Source: Effusibacillus consociatus
GTDB taxonomy: Bacteria; Bacillota; Bacilli; Tumebacillales; Effusibacillaceae
Reading direction: 5' to 3'
Assembly: GCF_042652925.1 (NCBI RefSeq)
Contig: NZ_JBHSHC010000044.1
Coordinates: 1-64,000, forward strand
DNA length: 64,000 nt
This document shows positions 24,939 to 34,284 of the stretch, piece by piece (positions within the stretch are counted from its first letter, which is position 1; the number at the start of each line of letters is the position of its first letter). Below the pieces are notes generated by a model that did not search any database, was not told the DNA's origin, and saw only the letters and a list, made by a program, of their open reading frames with translations. Made by a program: the position numbers and the translations under genes.

Positions 24939-25571
24939 TTACTTCACAAGCTCTGTCAAACGAGTTCCGCACCAGGCAGCAAACTCGGAAACGCTCACAA
25001 CATCGGTTACAATCATGACCACCAGTCCTACAACTACCGAGTACATCCATACAGCCATCGCACCCGGAACGAGACGACGCAGAACTTTGCCGTCTTTTGA
25101 ATCCCCGTACCAACCAACAGCCGCAATGAATACCAAGCTGGTCAGCGTGATCAGGATCTGGAATCCTGTAATTGTTGCGTTAATCGTAGCAATTGCCGCA
25201 CCCAGAGCGATATACTTCTTAAGCAGTTGAATTTGCAGCAGCAAATATCCGGAGTACAGCAGAGCACCGATACTCATGGTACCCAAGAACTTCTTGTAAC
25301 TGCCGTTGCGGAAAAGAACCCCGGCAATCAACAGGATGCCACCGGTTACAAGCAGCAGCAGCGTGCTGAGATAGGAAAGATTGGATACTTCCGCAGGCAC
25401 CTTCACACCAAATACCTCAGGTCTCCATCCACGGAGGTAAACATTTGCCGCAACAAAGGTAGCCAAGAAGAACGTGTAAGAAATCAAACCCAGCCAAGCG
25501 GCAAGCTGCCCGTTATCTTTTATGCCGGGACCCGGCTCAGGCAACGGAAGATGAGAATGTTGAGAAGCCAA
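24939..25571 (-). CDS. ctaE: Cytochrome c oxidase subunit III-like protein
   Basis: 210-residue membrane protein with about six helices. SYTFFLATFVAANVYLRGW near the N-terminus and the LSTLLLLVTGGI helix follow the subunit III pattern, but conservation with classical CtaE is modest. Its place after ctaB and its length support the call. An AAAGGAGTG site precedes the ATG. No classic CtaF follows; a 31-residue peptide gene does. Confidence 0.7.
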   Translation of the reverse strand: MASQHSHLPLPEPGPGIKDNGQLAAWLGLISYTFFLATFVAANVYLRGWRPEVFGVKVPAEVSNLSYLSTLLLLVTGGILLIAGVLFRNGSYKKFLGTMSIGALLYSGYLLLQIQLLKKYIALGAAIATINATITGFQILITLTSLVFIAAVGWYGDSKDGKVLRRLVPGAMAVWMYSVVVGLVVMIVTDVVSVSEFAAWCGTRLTELVK

Positions 25572-25604
25572 TGAAAGTCACTCCTTTCAAATCGTATACG
25601 GTAT

Positions 25605-26558
25605 TTAATTCGCACTAAAGATCATCATGACAAACAAAGTGGTCATGTAAATCAAGGAATAACGGAAGCTTTTCTGTGCCCATTTCATGTCGTCTTTGGT
25701 ATAAAAAGCCACGACGGAAATATACAGATACCCAATCCCTAGAACAATCGCCGCGATCAAATAGCCAAGGCCCACCGTTCCCAATCCATAAAGGATAAAG
25801 GTCACCGGTACCATTGCTGCCACATAGCGAAGGGATTGCCGTTTGGTTACTTCAAAACCGTACAATACCGGGAGAAGCGGAATTCCACCCGCACGATAGT
25901 CTTCCACACGCCGCATGGCAAGAGCCAAGAAGTGTGGAGGCTGCCACAGGAACATAAAAGCGAAGATCGCCCACGCACTCGCATCCAATACGTTAGCAGC
26001 AGCCGCATACCCCATGATTGGAGGAATTGCTCCCGAGATCCCACCTATTACCGTACTCAGTGTGGATGTACGTTTCAGCCACATCGTGTATACCACTACG
26101 TATACAAACAGTCCGACTAACCCAAGCACTGCTGTAAGTGCGTTCACCACAAAAAGCATTCCCGTTCCGATCATCGCCAAGATAACGCCGAAAATCAGGA
26201 CTTTATTCGGGGTTAACGACCCTGTTGCTGTGGGCCGATTGCGCGTCCGTTCCATTTGTTGGTCCAGATCACGGTCAATATAATTGTTCAAACTTGTTCC
26301 AGCCATAATGACAAGTGCCGTGCCTACAATCGCCAAAATCATGGTAAGCACGTCAAACGAGTCAATTAGACCTGTCTTAATGGCAGTACGTGTACCAAGC
26401 CAATAACCGGCAAACACGGCGATCATATTGCCCATTGTAATTCCAAGTTTAGTCACCGTTACATAATCGCGCCATGTACCCGTCCGGTTGATTTCGGAAA
26501 AGGGTCCCGGCTCCATAGCACGGTTTGTTGTAGCCGTATACGAAATTTGTTGTTCCAT
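25605..26558 (-). CDS. ctaB: Protoheme IX farnesyltransferase (heme O synthase)
   Basis: 317-residue UbiA-family enzyme that adds farnesyl to heme B, giving heme O for the aa3-type oxidase. The first Asp-rich site is NNYIDRDLDQQMERTRNRPTATG-like, here NYIDRDLDQQMERTRNRPTA; the second is RRVEDYRAGGIPLLPVLYG. About nine membrane helices. ATG behind ATAGGGGGTAAGG. Twelve bases separate it from ctaA. Confidence 0.96.
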   Translation of the reverse strand: MEQQISYTATTNRAMEPGPFSEINRTGTWRDYVTVTKLGITMGNMIAVFAGYWLGTRTAIKTGLIDSFDVLTMILAIVGTALVIMAGTSLNNYIDRDLDQQMERTRNRPTATGSLTPNKVLIFGVILAMIGTGMLFVVNALTAVLGLVGLFVYVVVYTMWLKRTSTLSTVIGGISGAIPPIMGYAAAANVLDASAWAIFAFMFLWQPPHFLALAMRRVEDYRAGGIPLLPVLYGFEVTKRQSLRYVAAMVPVTFILYGLGTVGLGYLIAAIVLGIGYLYISVVAFYTKDDMKWAQKSFRYSLIYMTTLFVMMIFSAN

Positions 26559-26570
26559 CTACCTTACCCC

Positions 26571-27530
26571 CTATCCGTTAGTTACAACCGTCCGGTTGAA
26601 CGGAAACTGATCTTCCGATGGACTAGCCGCGATCAATTTTGTTTCGGAAAACTTCGCACTCGCAGCGATATGCACGCTAATCCAAACCATCGCCGAGGCA
26701 ACAGCCATATGGGCGGTTGTGGTTAACAATTCAAGTTTTGTGACAAGTGAGAAGAACCCTAGAAAAATCTGCAATCCGAGCAGCAGGAGGATGCTCATCG
26801 ATTGTTTGAAAAATACCTTTTGCTTCCTCGCGTACACCAGCAGCAGGAATAAAGCCAACACTACAAGAAATGCGGTAAGCATGTGAACATACATGACAAT
26901 TTCCGCCACGTTGTAGGTTGTTACGAGTTCTTTAGCCAGTGGTGCTTCCGGATGAACGTATGTGTGAGCGGCACTGCTGTGCTTCAAGAATCCTCCCACC
27001 AACGTTTCCAGATACACCGCACCTGCCGTTAACAAAGCAGGTTTGTACATCCCTTTCATTCTGTTTAACTTATCGACGCTTTCATATGTTGTTTCGACAG
27101 TGTCAGAGCCAGCGTTCCTTCCAACCCGAACCGTGAGTACAACAAGAACAGCAAGCAGCAGCACAGCGAGTGCCATATCAATGGCCGTCAGGCCGGAGGG
27201 CAGTTTGTTGAGAACGTTCACACCGCCCATGACTGCTACGAGAATCAACAATACCACTGACGTAACAGCAAGAATGCGCACCAGCCGGTCAGAAGGATTG
27301 TTTCTCCACAGTACAACTGCATTCCATACAATCAGCAATCCGGTCAACGACGAGAAGGTGCGATGGGTAAACTCGACCAGAATAATCCCTTCCATCGGAG
27401 GCACTATCCTTCCGTTGCAAAGCGGCCAGTCTGAACAAGCGAGCCCTGCATCAAACCCAACCACCAGGACACCAAGAAAGATGAGTATATACGTTGACAA
27501 TGTTGCAATCAGCGGCAAGCGGCGTATCAT
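26571..27530 (-). CDS. ctaA: Heme A synthase
   Basis: 319-residue membrane enzyme that turns heme O into heme A. It has eight helices in two four-helix halves. Visible features are GLACSDWPLCNG (the conserved Cys pair on the outer loop between helices I and II), EFTHRTFSSLTG, and MYVHMLTAFLV and TTAHMAVASAMVW with heme-ligand His residues. ATG at 27530 behind AAAGGAGGGTAGGAG. It sits between ctaD and ctaB, making the oxidase cluster self-contained for heme A. Confidence 0.95.
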   Translation of the reverse strand: MIRRLPLIATLSTYILIFLGVLVVGFDAGLACSDWPLCNGRIVPPMEGIILVEFTHRTFSSLTGLLIVWNAVVLWRNNPSDRLVRILAVTSVVLLILVAVMGGVNVLNKLPSGLTAIDMALAVLLLAVLVVLTVRVGRNAGSDTVETTYESVDKLNRMKGMYKPALLTAGAVYLETLVGGFLKHSSAAHTYVHPEAPLAKELVTTYNVAEIVMYVHMLTAFLVVLALFLLLVYARKQKVFFKQSMSILLLLGLQIFLGFFSLVTKLELLTTTAHMAVASAMVWISVHIAASAKFSETKLIAASPSEDQFPFNRTVVTNG

Positions 27531-27687
27531 TCTCCTACCCTCCTTTGTCGGGCCCATTTATAGATCGACTTAGCAGCTTGCTGGTTAGTTTGTATCTTAT
27601 ACCCGGATGGGTGAGAAAGTCACGTAATCCTTCGAAGCATAATCCCGGTACTTTCACGGCGACCCATAATCGTATCTTGATAGCCTA

Positions 27688-29337
27688 TTAAGCCTTTACA
27701 GCCTCATCATCATCGAAACGTTTTTTCTCTGCAGCGGAAACGCCGAAGTTGTAAGGATAAGATGTAACAACCGGCATTTCAAGGAAGTTATGCTCGGGCG
27801 GTGGAGAAGATACGGTCCACTCGAGAGTCTGAGCTCCCCACTGGTTCGCTTCCGCTTTTGCACCCTTCCACAACGAAACAACAATGTTGACCATTACAAG
27901 GATCGTGGCAAAACTGATCACGTACGAACCAATTGTTGCAATTTGGTTCCCCAATTCCAATCCGGGGGTATGGCTGTAATCGTAAACGCGGCGCTGCATA
28001 CCCTTATAACCGACTAACAGCATCGGGAAGAATGTCAAATTCGTTCCAACGAAGTAGATCCAGAATGACCACTTGCCAAGTGTTTCATTATACATACGGC
28101 CGGTAGCTTTCGGGAACCAATAGAACAAACCTGCAATAATCGCCATCATGGTTCCGCCAAACACCACATAATGGAAGTGACCGACAACAAAATAGGTGTC
28201 ATGCAAATGCAAGTCAATCGGTACAGCGGCAAGGAACAGACCTGTAAGACCGCCAATGGTGAACAGGAACATGAAGCCGAATGCCGAGAACAGGAACGGC
28301 GTAGACAACTGAATCGATCCGCGCCATAAGGTGGAAAGCCAGTTAAAGATCTTGATTGCGGTTGGTACTGCAATGATCAACGAGGTAACCATAAACGGAA
28401 TACCTGCTTCCACTTGCATACCTGCTACGAACATATGGTGAGCCCAAACAATGAACCCCAGCAAACCGATCGCCACGGAAGAATAGGCAATCGCATGATA
28501 ACCAAAGATCGGTTTACGAGCAAATACAGGAATAATTTCAGATACAATACCCATCGCCGGGATTACCATCACATACACAGCCGGGTGGGAGTAGAACCAG
28601 AACAGATGCTGGTAAAGCATCGGGTCCCCGCCCGCAGCCACCTCATAGAACACGGTACCAAGGTGACGGTCAAACAGAAGGGTTGTAACAGCACCAGCAA
28701 GAGCCGGTGTACCGAACAACTGAATGAAAGACGTAACCAATGAGGCCCACACGAACAGGGGCATCCGATTGAACGTCATGCCAGGAGCCCGCATGTTGAA
28801 GATCGTGACAATAAAGTTAACCGCAGCCAGAATTGACGAGAGACCCAAGATGTGTACAGAAGTCACCCACAAATCAAGTCCGGCACCTTTTGATTGAATA
28901 CTGTATGGCGGATAAGCGGTCCAACCAACATCCGGCATGTTGCCCATGAGCGGGCTGATCATCAACACGATGCCACCGAGCAGATAAAGCCAGTAGCTCA
29001 AAGCGTTCATCCGCGGGAACGCCATATCGATAGCACCAATCATGATCGGAACCAGATAGTTACCGAACGCACCGGTAAGCATCGGGATTACGAAAAGGAA
29101 AATCATGATCGTGCCGTGCATTGTAAAGAACTGATTGAATTGGTCAGGCTTTAAAACAACTTCACCTGGCAGAGCCAATTGTGTACGAATCGCAACAGCG
29201 GCAAGTCCACCGAAAATCAAGAAGAACAACGCGGTAACGGCATACATGATACCGATTTTCTTGTGGTCAACGGTAAGAACCCAGTCACGCCAGAAAGACG
29301 GACGTCGCGTTGCCTCTGCAACTGCAGCAGTAGCCAT
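27688..29337 (-). CDS. ctaD: Cytochrome c oxidase subunit I (caa3 type, A2 class)
   Basis: 549-residue catalytic subunit with twelve helices. Heme and CuB ligands are visible: FTMHGTIMIFLF (heme a His), FWFYSHPAVYVMVIP (CuB His linked to Tyr nearby), WAHHMFVAGM (two CuB His), HDTYFVVGHFHYV (high-spin and low-spin heme His). YSHPAVY replaces the GHPEVY of A1 oxidases, so the classic D-channel Glu is absent, the A2 pattern of Thermus caa3. ATG at 29337 with GAGGAGTGAG upstream. It pumps protons while reducing oxygen. Confidence 0.96.
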   Translation of the reverse strand: MATAAVAEATRRPSFWRDWVLTVDHKKIGIMYAVTALFFLIFGGLAAVAIRTQLALPGEVVLKPDQFNQFFTMHGTIMIFLFVIPMLTGAFGNYLVPIMIGAIDMAFPRMNALSYWLYLLGGIVLMISPLMGNMPDVGWTAYPPYSIQSKGAGLDLWVTSVHILGLSSILAAVNFIVTIFNMRAPGMTFNRMPLFVWASLVTSFIQLFGTPALAGAVTTLLFDRHLGTVFYEVAAGGDPMLYQHLFWFYSHPAVYVMVIPAMGIVSEIIPVFARKPIFGYHAIAYSSVAIGLLGFIVWAHHMFVAGMQVEAGIPFMVTSLIIAVPTAIKIFNWLSTLWRGSIQLSTPFLFSAFGFMFLFTIGGLTGLFLAAVPIDLHLHDTYFVVGHFHYVVFGGTMMAIIAGLFYWFPKATGRMYNETLGKWSFWIYFVGTNLTFFPMLLVGYKGMQRRVYDYSHTPGLELGNQIATIGSYVISFATILVMVNIVVSLWKGAKAEANQWGAQTLEWTVSSPPPEHNFLEMPVVTSYPYNFGVSAAEKKRFDDDEAVKA

Positions 29338-29371
29338 GAACCCTCTCACTCCTCTCAAACGATTTGTTCAA

Positions 29372-30301
29372 TTACTTCAGGGTTTTGATGTATTCGATAA
29401 TCGAATTAATCTGCTTTTCGTCAAGTTTGCCTTGGAACGGAGGCATTCCGTTGCTGTAGCCTTCCGGAATTTTTGCACCTGGGTTAAGGATGGATTCCTT
29501 CAGGTAAGCTTCGTCAGCTTTGACGGTAGTACCACCCTGCAGTTTGCGATCTGATCCATAAAGACCTTTCCATGATGGGCCGGCGGTCTTCGTTGTATCA
29601 TCTGTCGCGTGACAGGACAGGCAATTCTGCATCGCGAGTTTCTTACCCGCTTGCGGTCCTTCCTCCGATGCTTTCTTCGCATCCACAAGGAATTTGTCAA
29701 ATTGCTGCTCTGTTCCAATTGTCAAGGTAGCCAACATTTTCGTATGGGCAGTACCACAGTACTCGGCACAGATTACCGGATAAGTACCCGCTGTCATTTT
29801 CTCGAGCGGAATCAACGTTTCACGTCCAGGTACCGCGTCCTGCTTGATCCGGGCTGCAGGCAACCAGAAGCTGTGGATAACATCAGCTGATGTTACTTTC
29901 AGAACAACGTTTTTGCCTTCCGGAATCATAAACTCGTTAATCGTGGAAGCGCCATTCGGGTATTTAAATTCCCACGACCATTTCCGTCCCACGACTTCAA
30001 TCACGTAAGCGTCAGCAGCAGAAGCTTTTTGAATGTCATAGGTCATCTGGGTACTGTAGATCCCTAATCCGACCAGGATCACGGCAGGAACCAACGTCCA
30101 AATGATTTCAAGTTTGGTGTTGCCATGCACGGCAAGACCTTCCTGATTTTTCTTGGAGCGCTTGTACTTCACCATAAAGAGGATCAGTAAGAATTCGACC
30201 AATATAAAAACAACCAGCGCAATGCCAAAAATAAGCACGAAAAGAGAGTCCACTTGTTGTGCCATATTAGTAACGGACTCCGGCAGCCAATTCGTAGGCA
30301 A
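29372..30301 (-). CDS. ctaC: Cytochrome c oxidase subunit II with fused cytochrome c
   Basis: 309 residues. Two membrane helices (about 20-45 and 65-85), then the CuA cupredoxin domain (VIHSFWLPAARIKQD and CAEYCGTAHTKM, all CuA ligands present), and a C-terminal cytochrome c domain with CLSCH and a likely Met ligand in SNGMPPFQGKL. That makes it a caa3 oxidase. The TTG start sits 5-6 bases after GGAGGGAG. Unlike Bacillus CtaC there is no lipoprotein signal; the first helix likely inserts uncleaved. Confidence 0.95.
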   Translation of the reverse strand: MPTNWLPESVTNMAQQVDSLFVLIFGIALVVFILVEFLLILFMVKYKRSKKNQEGLAVHGNTKLEIIWTLVPAVILVGLGIYSTQMTYDIQKASAADAYVIEVVGRKWSWEFKYPNGASTINEFMIPEGKNVVLKVTSADVIHSFWLPAARIKQDAVPGRETLIPLEKMTAGTYPVICAEYCGTAHTKMLATLTIGTEQQFDKFLVDAKKASEEGPQAGKKLAMQNCLSCHATDDTTKTAGPSWKGLYGSDRKLQGGTTVKADEAYLKESILNPGAKIPEGYSNGMPPFQGKLDEKQINSIIEYIKTLK

Positions 30302-30667
30302 GTTTCTCCCTCCTAATACGAATCAATTTTTCACAACCAACAACCAATACTGTGTCAATCTGGTAAGGAAGCGCATTCTCCTCCTCTCGAACTCTATCTG
30401 CTGGCGAGACGTATGATTGCGCCTCAACCCCCTGGAATAGGACGGCAGCCTGCAAACTACCTCTTATTTTACGACAATAAATATATATTTTCATCAGATT
30501 TTGCAGAAATAATGGTCGGTAGATTTTACAAGTTGTCACCGTTTTGTCACATTTGTTTAACAAAATTTTCAATGTTGGAAATTAGAACCAAAAATTTCAA
30601 TAAACATTGAACCGCCTTTTGGGTTAGAATACATACCAGACACTATATAACAGATGAGGTACATACG
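30302..30667. other. Divergent promoter region of ctaC and rlmL, 366 bp
   Basis: AT-rich in its rlmL-proximal half, with a repeated GTGACAA(A)AC/GGTGACAAC pair on the minus strand near 30531-30552 that could be a regulator site. It holds a 17-codon open frame (30323-30376). For rlmL, TTAGAATACAT near 30625-30635 is a possible -10 element. Confidence 0.4.
30323..30376 (-). CDS. Possible 17-residue upstream peptide of ctaC
   Basis: MRFLTRLTQYWLLVVKN starts at an ATG behind a near-perfect GAGAGGAGGAG site and stops at TGA, in the same frame as ctaC, 21 bases before its TTG. It could be a leader peptide or the leftover of a longer ctaC signal sequence cut off by the TGA. Evidence is the ribosome site alone. 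Confidence 0.3.
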   Translation of the reverse strand: MRFLTRLTQYWLLVVKN

Positions 30668-31816
30668 ATGAGTCGCATTGAATTGATTGCAACTGCCCCA
30701 ATGGGGTTAGAGGCTGTCGTTGCCAGAGAACTGGACCAACTCGGTTATGAAGATGTAACCGTTGAAAACGGAAAAGTAACTTTTGTCGGGGATGAGCTAG
30801 CGATTCCCCGTGCCAATCTTTGGCTGCGTTCAGCCGACCGTGTGTTGGTAAAAATGGGAGAATTTAAAGCCGCTACATTTGAGGAACTTTTTGAGCAAAC
30901 AAAAGCTCTCCCTTGGCCCGAGTGGCTGCCGGTGGATGCGGAGTTTCCCGTTGAGGGAAGATCGGTGAAATCCAAACTCTCCAGCGTTCCCGCCTGTCAA
31001 TCGATTGTCAAAAAGGCAGTCGTCGAGCGAATGAAACAATCTTACGGAATCGAAAGGTTCGCGGAAACCGGTCCGCTTTTTTCCATAGAAGTTGCATTGC
31101 GAAACGATATCGCCACCTTAACGATTGACACCAGCGGTGCAGGCTTGCATAAACGCGGTTACAGGACATTGTCGGTGGAAGCTCCAATCAAAGAAACGCT
31201 TGCAGCCGGTATCATTTTGTTAAGCCGTTGGAAGCCGGATCGTATTTTGGCAGATCCCTGCTGCGGATCGGGCACGATTCCCATCGAAGCAGCCTTGATC
31301 GGACGAAACATTGCACCTGGGCTCAGACGCAGCTTTGCAGCGGAAGCTTGGCCCACACTTCCGGAAAATGTATGGAGGCAGGCGCGAGCGGAAGCAAATG
31401 ACCTTGCCCTCTGGGATTTGCCGCTGCAAATTTACGGATCGGACATCGACCAGAAGGTAATCCCGACGGCCCGCTTCCACGCAAAAGAAGCCGGACTTGG
31501 AGATGCAATTGATTTCCGTGTCATGCCGGCCGAAGAATTTCAAATGGATGAACCTTACGGCTGCATGATCACAAATCCGCCTTACGGGGAACGAATCGGG
31601 GAACAACAAGAGGTTGAAGATCTATACAGCGACTTGGGGTATGTGGCAAGCATCCATGATACTTGGTCCTTCTTTATCCTCACTTCCTATAACCGGTTCG
31701 AGAGATTTTTTGAAAACAAAGCGGACAAGAATCGGAAGCTCTACAACGGGCGAATTGAATGCCATTTGTACCAGTATCTCGGGCCGCTTCCACCACGAAA
31801 AAAAGCTGAAGAGTAA
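30668..31816 (+). CDS. rlmL: THUMP-domain 23S rRNA (guanine-N2) methyltransferase, RlmL/YpsC-like
   Basis: 382 residues. N-terminal ferredoxin-like and THUMP region (IELIATAPMGLEAVVARELDQLG, then VEGRSVKSKLSSVPACQSIVKKAVV), and a C-terminal SAM-dependent methyltransferase with ILADPCCGSGTIPIEAALI (SAM-binding loop), YGSDID and the catalytic MITNPPYGERIG. This is the YpsC/RlmL family that makes m2G in 23S rRNA. ATG with GATGAGG upstream. Single gene. Confidence 0.9.
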   Translation: MSRIELIATAPMGLEAVVARELDQLGYEDVTVENGKVTFVGDELAIPRANLWLRSADRVLVKMGEFKAATFEELFEQTKALPWPEWLPVDAEFPVEGRSVKSKLSSVPACQSIVKKAVVERMKQSYGIERFAETGPLFSIEVALRNDIATLTIDTSGAGLHKRGYRTLSVEAPIKETLAAGIILLSRWKPDRILADPCCGSGTIPIEAALIGRNIAPGLRRSFAAEAWPTLPENVWRQARAEANDLALWDLPLQIYGSDIDQKVIPTARFHAKEAGLGDAIDFRVMPAEEFQMDEPYGCMITNPPYGERIGEQQEVEDLYSDLGYVASIHDTWSFFILTSYNRFERFFENKADKNRKLYNGRIECHLYQYLGPLPPRKKAEE

Positions 31817-31901
31817 AAAAAAGCCAAGCCGCCCAAGGCAGCATTCTATTCGACACCTGTCGCTGGGTTGACCCAGTTCGGCAGTGTCGCTCTGTTGTGA
31901 T

Positions 31902-32072
31902 GACCACCCCATCGCAAAGCTCCCTGTCTTGACTGCACAGCCACGCAGTTGTGGTTCCCACACTATAGCCTAAAACGCAAACCGTTTGGTAACTTTGTCG
32001 GATCTTGCCTATCAGAGCTCTAACTTGATCCAATGCTCCGGCAAACCCGATGTTCGTTACAAAGCGGTACCT
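31902..32072 (-). pseudogene. Fragment of a dienelactone hydrolase family gene
   Basis: The minus strand reads RYRFVTNIGFAGALDQVRAL, then VCVLGYSVGTTTAWLCSQ and CDGVV, which matches the middle of short dienelactone hydrolases, with GYSVG as nucleophile elbow. The N-terminal third and everything after CDGVV are missing, and the coding match ends before the rlmL gene. It overlaps the tail of the upstream 75-codon gene by about 15 bases. A decayed remnant. Confidence 0.55.
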
Positions 32073-32284
32073 GGAGGCTGATCGTCTTCGTTCAACGACT
32101 GCCGAAAGGGCCGATCGGCTTTATCTGAATCCGGATACTGATTCGCTTCTTCCGGTTTTTTCATATAGTATCCATTCTCCAAAGGCACATAATTGTTCTT
32201 ATTCTCATGATGCAGGGGACAGGACTTGCACCGGCCGCCCGGCCTGTTTTTGTAACACTCTATGCATTTGACGGGTTGGTTCAT
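32057..32284 (-). CDS. Small Cys-rich protein, 75 residues, unknown
   Basis: MNQPVKCIECYKNRPGGRCK then SCPLHHE: two Cys pairs and His residues that could bind zinc, followed by a polar, disordered tail rich in Asp, Pro and Gln. GGGGAC precedes the ATG, and the gene lies 11 bases after the phosphoesterase stop, so it is likely co-transcribed. The C-terminus runs into remnant DNA, so the native protein may have ended differently. Confidence 0.55.
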   Translation of the reverse strand: MNQPVKCIECYKNRPGGRCKSCPLHHENKNNYVPLENGYYMKKPEEANQYPDSDKADRPFRQSLNEDDQPPGTAL

Positions 32285-32295
32285 TTTCCCGTCCC

Positions 32296-33036
32296 CTAAC
32301 CGGCAAACGGGCTGACCGCCTGGCGGATGACCCGCGTCATCGTTTCCACATTCGGATAGTTCCCTTGCCTGTACTGAGCGACCACGCGATCCATGTCGTA
32401 GGGAACTCGTTCAATCGTTACCGAAAAACGGTCCCCATCCGCTTGAACGATCGCGTAAGATGCTTTGGTCATCCCGTCAAACGGCAAGCCGACACTGCCG
32501 ATATTCACAAGACATTTTCCGCCGGTATAGCGGATATACGGCAGATGAATATGGGCATATACATAGAGGGAAATCCCCGAACGGGCCATTAATCTCTCCT
32601 GCAATACATTGGAAGGAGTATCCGGCAACACTACATCAAACAGATTATCGGGTGTCGCATGAAATGCGTGTACTCTTACCGATTCCGACAGACTCAGTTC
32701 CAATTCCTCCGGCAGCCCGTCCAAATACGCCAGATCATCCTGATCCAGACGTTCGACGATCCATTCCCGTTCCTGGTTCATCATCTCGAGCATTCGATCG
32801 GGAACTTCTCTCTGCTTTACCCCGCGGACCGTCCACGCATCCGCATTTCCTTTGATAACCTTTGCATTCAAACTGCGAACCAATTCAATCGCTCGCTTTG
32901 GCTCCGGTCCCCGGTAGGCAATGTCGCCAAGCACTACGATTTGATCGACGTTTTTGCCGCTTAGATCGTTCAGCACCGCATCCAATGCAACCGCATTGCC
33001 GTGAATATCCGAAAGAAAAGCAATTCTCTTCGACAT
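32296..33036 (-). CDS. Metallophosphoesterase (calcineurin-like)
   Basis: 246-residue phosphoesterase with the five metal motifs: LSDIHGN (start), VVLGDIAYRGP, KGNADAW, HAFHATPDN, and YAHIHLPYIR. The pattern fits small MPP proteins related to YfcE and diadenosine-tetraphosphatase-like enzymes. Substrate not predictable. ATG behind GGGGGGTG. The HAD gene lies 53 bases upstream on the same strand. Confidence 0.9.
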   Translation of the reverse strand: MSKRIAFLSDIHGNAVALDAVLNDLSGKNVDQIVVLGDIAYRGPEPKRAIELVRSLNAKVIKGNADAWTVRGVKQREVPDRMLEMMNQEREWIVERLDQDDLAYLDGLPEELELSLSESVRVHAFHATPDNLFDVVLPDTPSNVLQERLMARSGISLYVYAHIHLPYIRYTGGKCLVNIGSVGLPFDGMTKASYAIVQADGDRFSVTIERVPYDMDRVVAQYRQGNYPNVETMTRVIRQAVSPFAG

Positions 33037-33089
33037 TGTAGCACCCCCCGCGAAAACCGGTTATTAAGGAAAGCCTTTTGCTTTCCGGT

Positions 33090-34160
33090 TTATTCAAACA
33101 GCGCAGCTAATTCCCGAACATCCCGCAAAATATGGTCAGCTCCATGAGCTTCAAACATCCCTCTTGCACGCTCCCCTTCGTGACCGGTCAACGTTGCGGC
33201 AAATGAAACGCCGAGTGCGCGGGCGGCCAGCAGATCGGCCAGTGAATCTCCCACCACCAGTACGTCCAGACGGGTTAAAGGAAGCTGCTCCTTTAGAATT
33301 TCAGTATGAGAGGGTTCGGCACCGCGCAGTGCACGCAGATAAGAGAACGGATGCGGCTTTGCAAGCGGTGTAACGCCAGTCTCTTCTTCCGCTTCCAAAA
33401 CAGTGGAGGCGGTTGCGATTCGCTCCTTCGGAATGTAGTTCAGAACCCCCAGTACTTCCAGCGGGATCAATGTCTCTTTCTCCGGACGTCCTGTACCAAT
33501 TCCGAGAGCGATTCCCTTATCTGCCAGTTTGGCAAGCAGCGCCTGAAGCTCTTCTCCGGGAACTATCGGTTCTTCCCGATCCAGGTAACCGGGTTTTTCT
33601 TTTCCATCCCCAAGATAGAATTCCTGGAAAATCTGGCGGGTTTCTTCCCACAATTGGCTGGCTCTCCCGAATGCTTCCGTTTCTGCTCCCACCCATTCAG
33701 CCGCCAATTGGTTGAGGTATTGGAGGAACTGGTGTTTCTCCAATTCAGCAGGGAAATCTTTTGTAAAGTCAGCAAATGCAGGTGAGACTTCCACCTTAGA
33801 CCGAATTTCCGGAAAATCGGCCAACGTAATACCGCTCCGGCAGAGTTCACTCGCCCATTCTTTATCCACAGCACGGGCCAGATTTTTCAATATCGAATGA
33901 GACACCATTAAATAAACCATGTCCCAGTTGCTGTTTACGCCACGACCTTTCAGAAAATCGAGCACTTCGTCTTTCGGACCGAGTACCTGACGGCGGATTT
34001 CCGCCAGACGTTCGCGATTCGGGTTCGATTCCGTTTTCGCTGCACCGAGAAAACGCTCTGTGACAATCACTTCATGAATCGTCTGCGATGTGGCATTAAA
34101 GTATGTATCTTCACCCAACATCACACCATCTACGTCGAACAAGACTGTTGTGTACTTCAT
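33090..34160 (-). CDS. HAD-superfamily hydrolase
   Basis: 356 residues, larger than typical phosphoglycolate phosphatases because of a long helical cap (about 70-210). Motif I VLFDVDGVML with both catalytic Asp, motif II IGTGRPEKET, motif III Lys in AKPHPFSY, and motif IV VVGDSLADLLAA are intact. It probably removes phosphate from a small metabolite. ATG at 34160 follows GGAGTGGGGAAGG; the six-codon upstream extension has no site. Confidence 0.88.
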   Translation of the reverse strand: MKYTTVLFDVDGVMLGEDTYFNATSQTIHEVIVTERFLGAAKTESNPNRERLAEIRRQVLGPKDEVLDFLKGRGVNSNWDMVYLMVSHSILKNLARAVDKEWASELCRSGITLADFPEIRSKVEVSPAFADFTKDFPAELEKHQFLQYLNQLAAEWVGAETEAFGRASQLWEETRQIFQEFYLGDGKEKPGYLDREEPIVPGEELQALLAKLADKGIALGIGTGRPEKETLIPLEVLGVLNYIPKERIATASTVLEAEEETGVTPLAKPHPFSYLRALRGAEPSHTEILKEQLPLTRLDVLVVGDSLADLLAARALGVSFAATLTGHEGERARGMFEAHGADHILRDVRELAALFE

Positions 34161-34284
34161 GTACCTTCCCCACTCCACCTATATATTTTCCTTCCATAAT
34201 ACCCTTTTTTTCGACTTGAGGAAAATTCTTTTTTTAGTCATCAACAAAATAGATGTTGCATATAATTCTAACGTATAGTAATAT

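Noticed and set aside
31680..32033. 117-codon minus-strand frame as an intact hydrolase
   Set aside because: Only its first third matches a dienelactone hydrolase; the remainder is antisense to rlmL.
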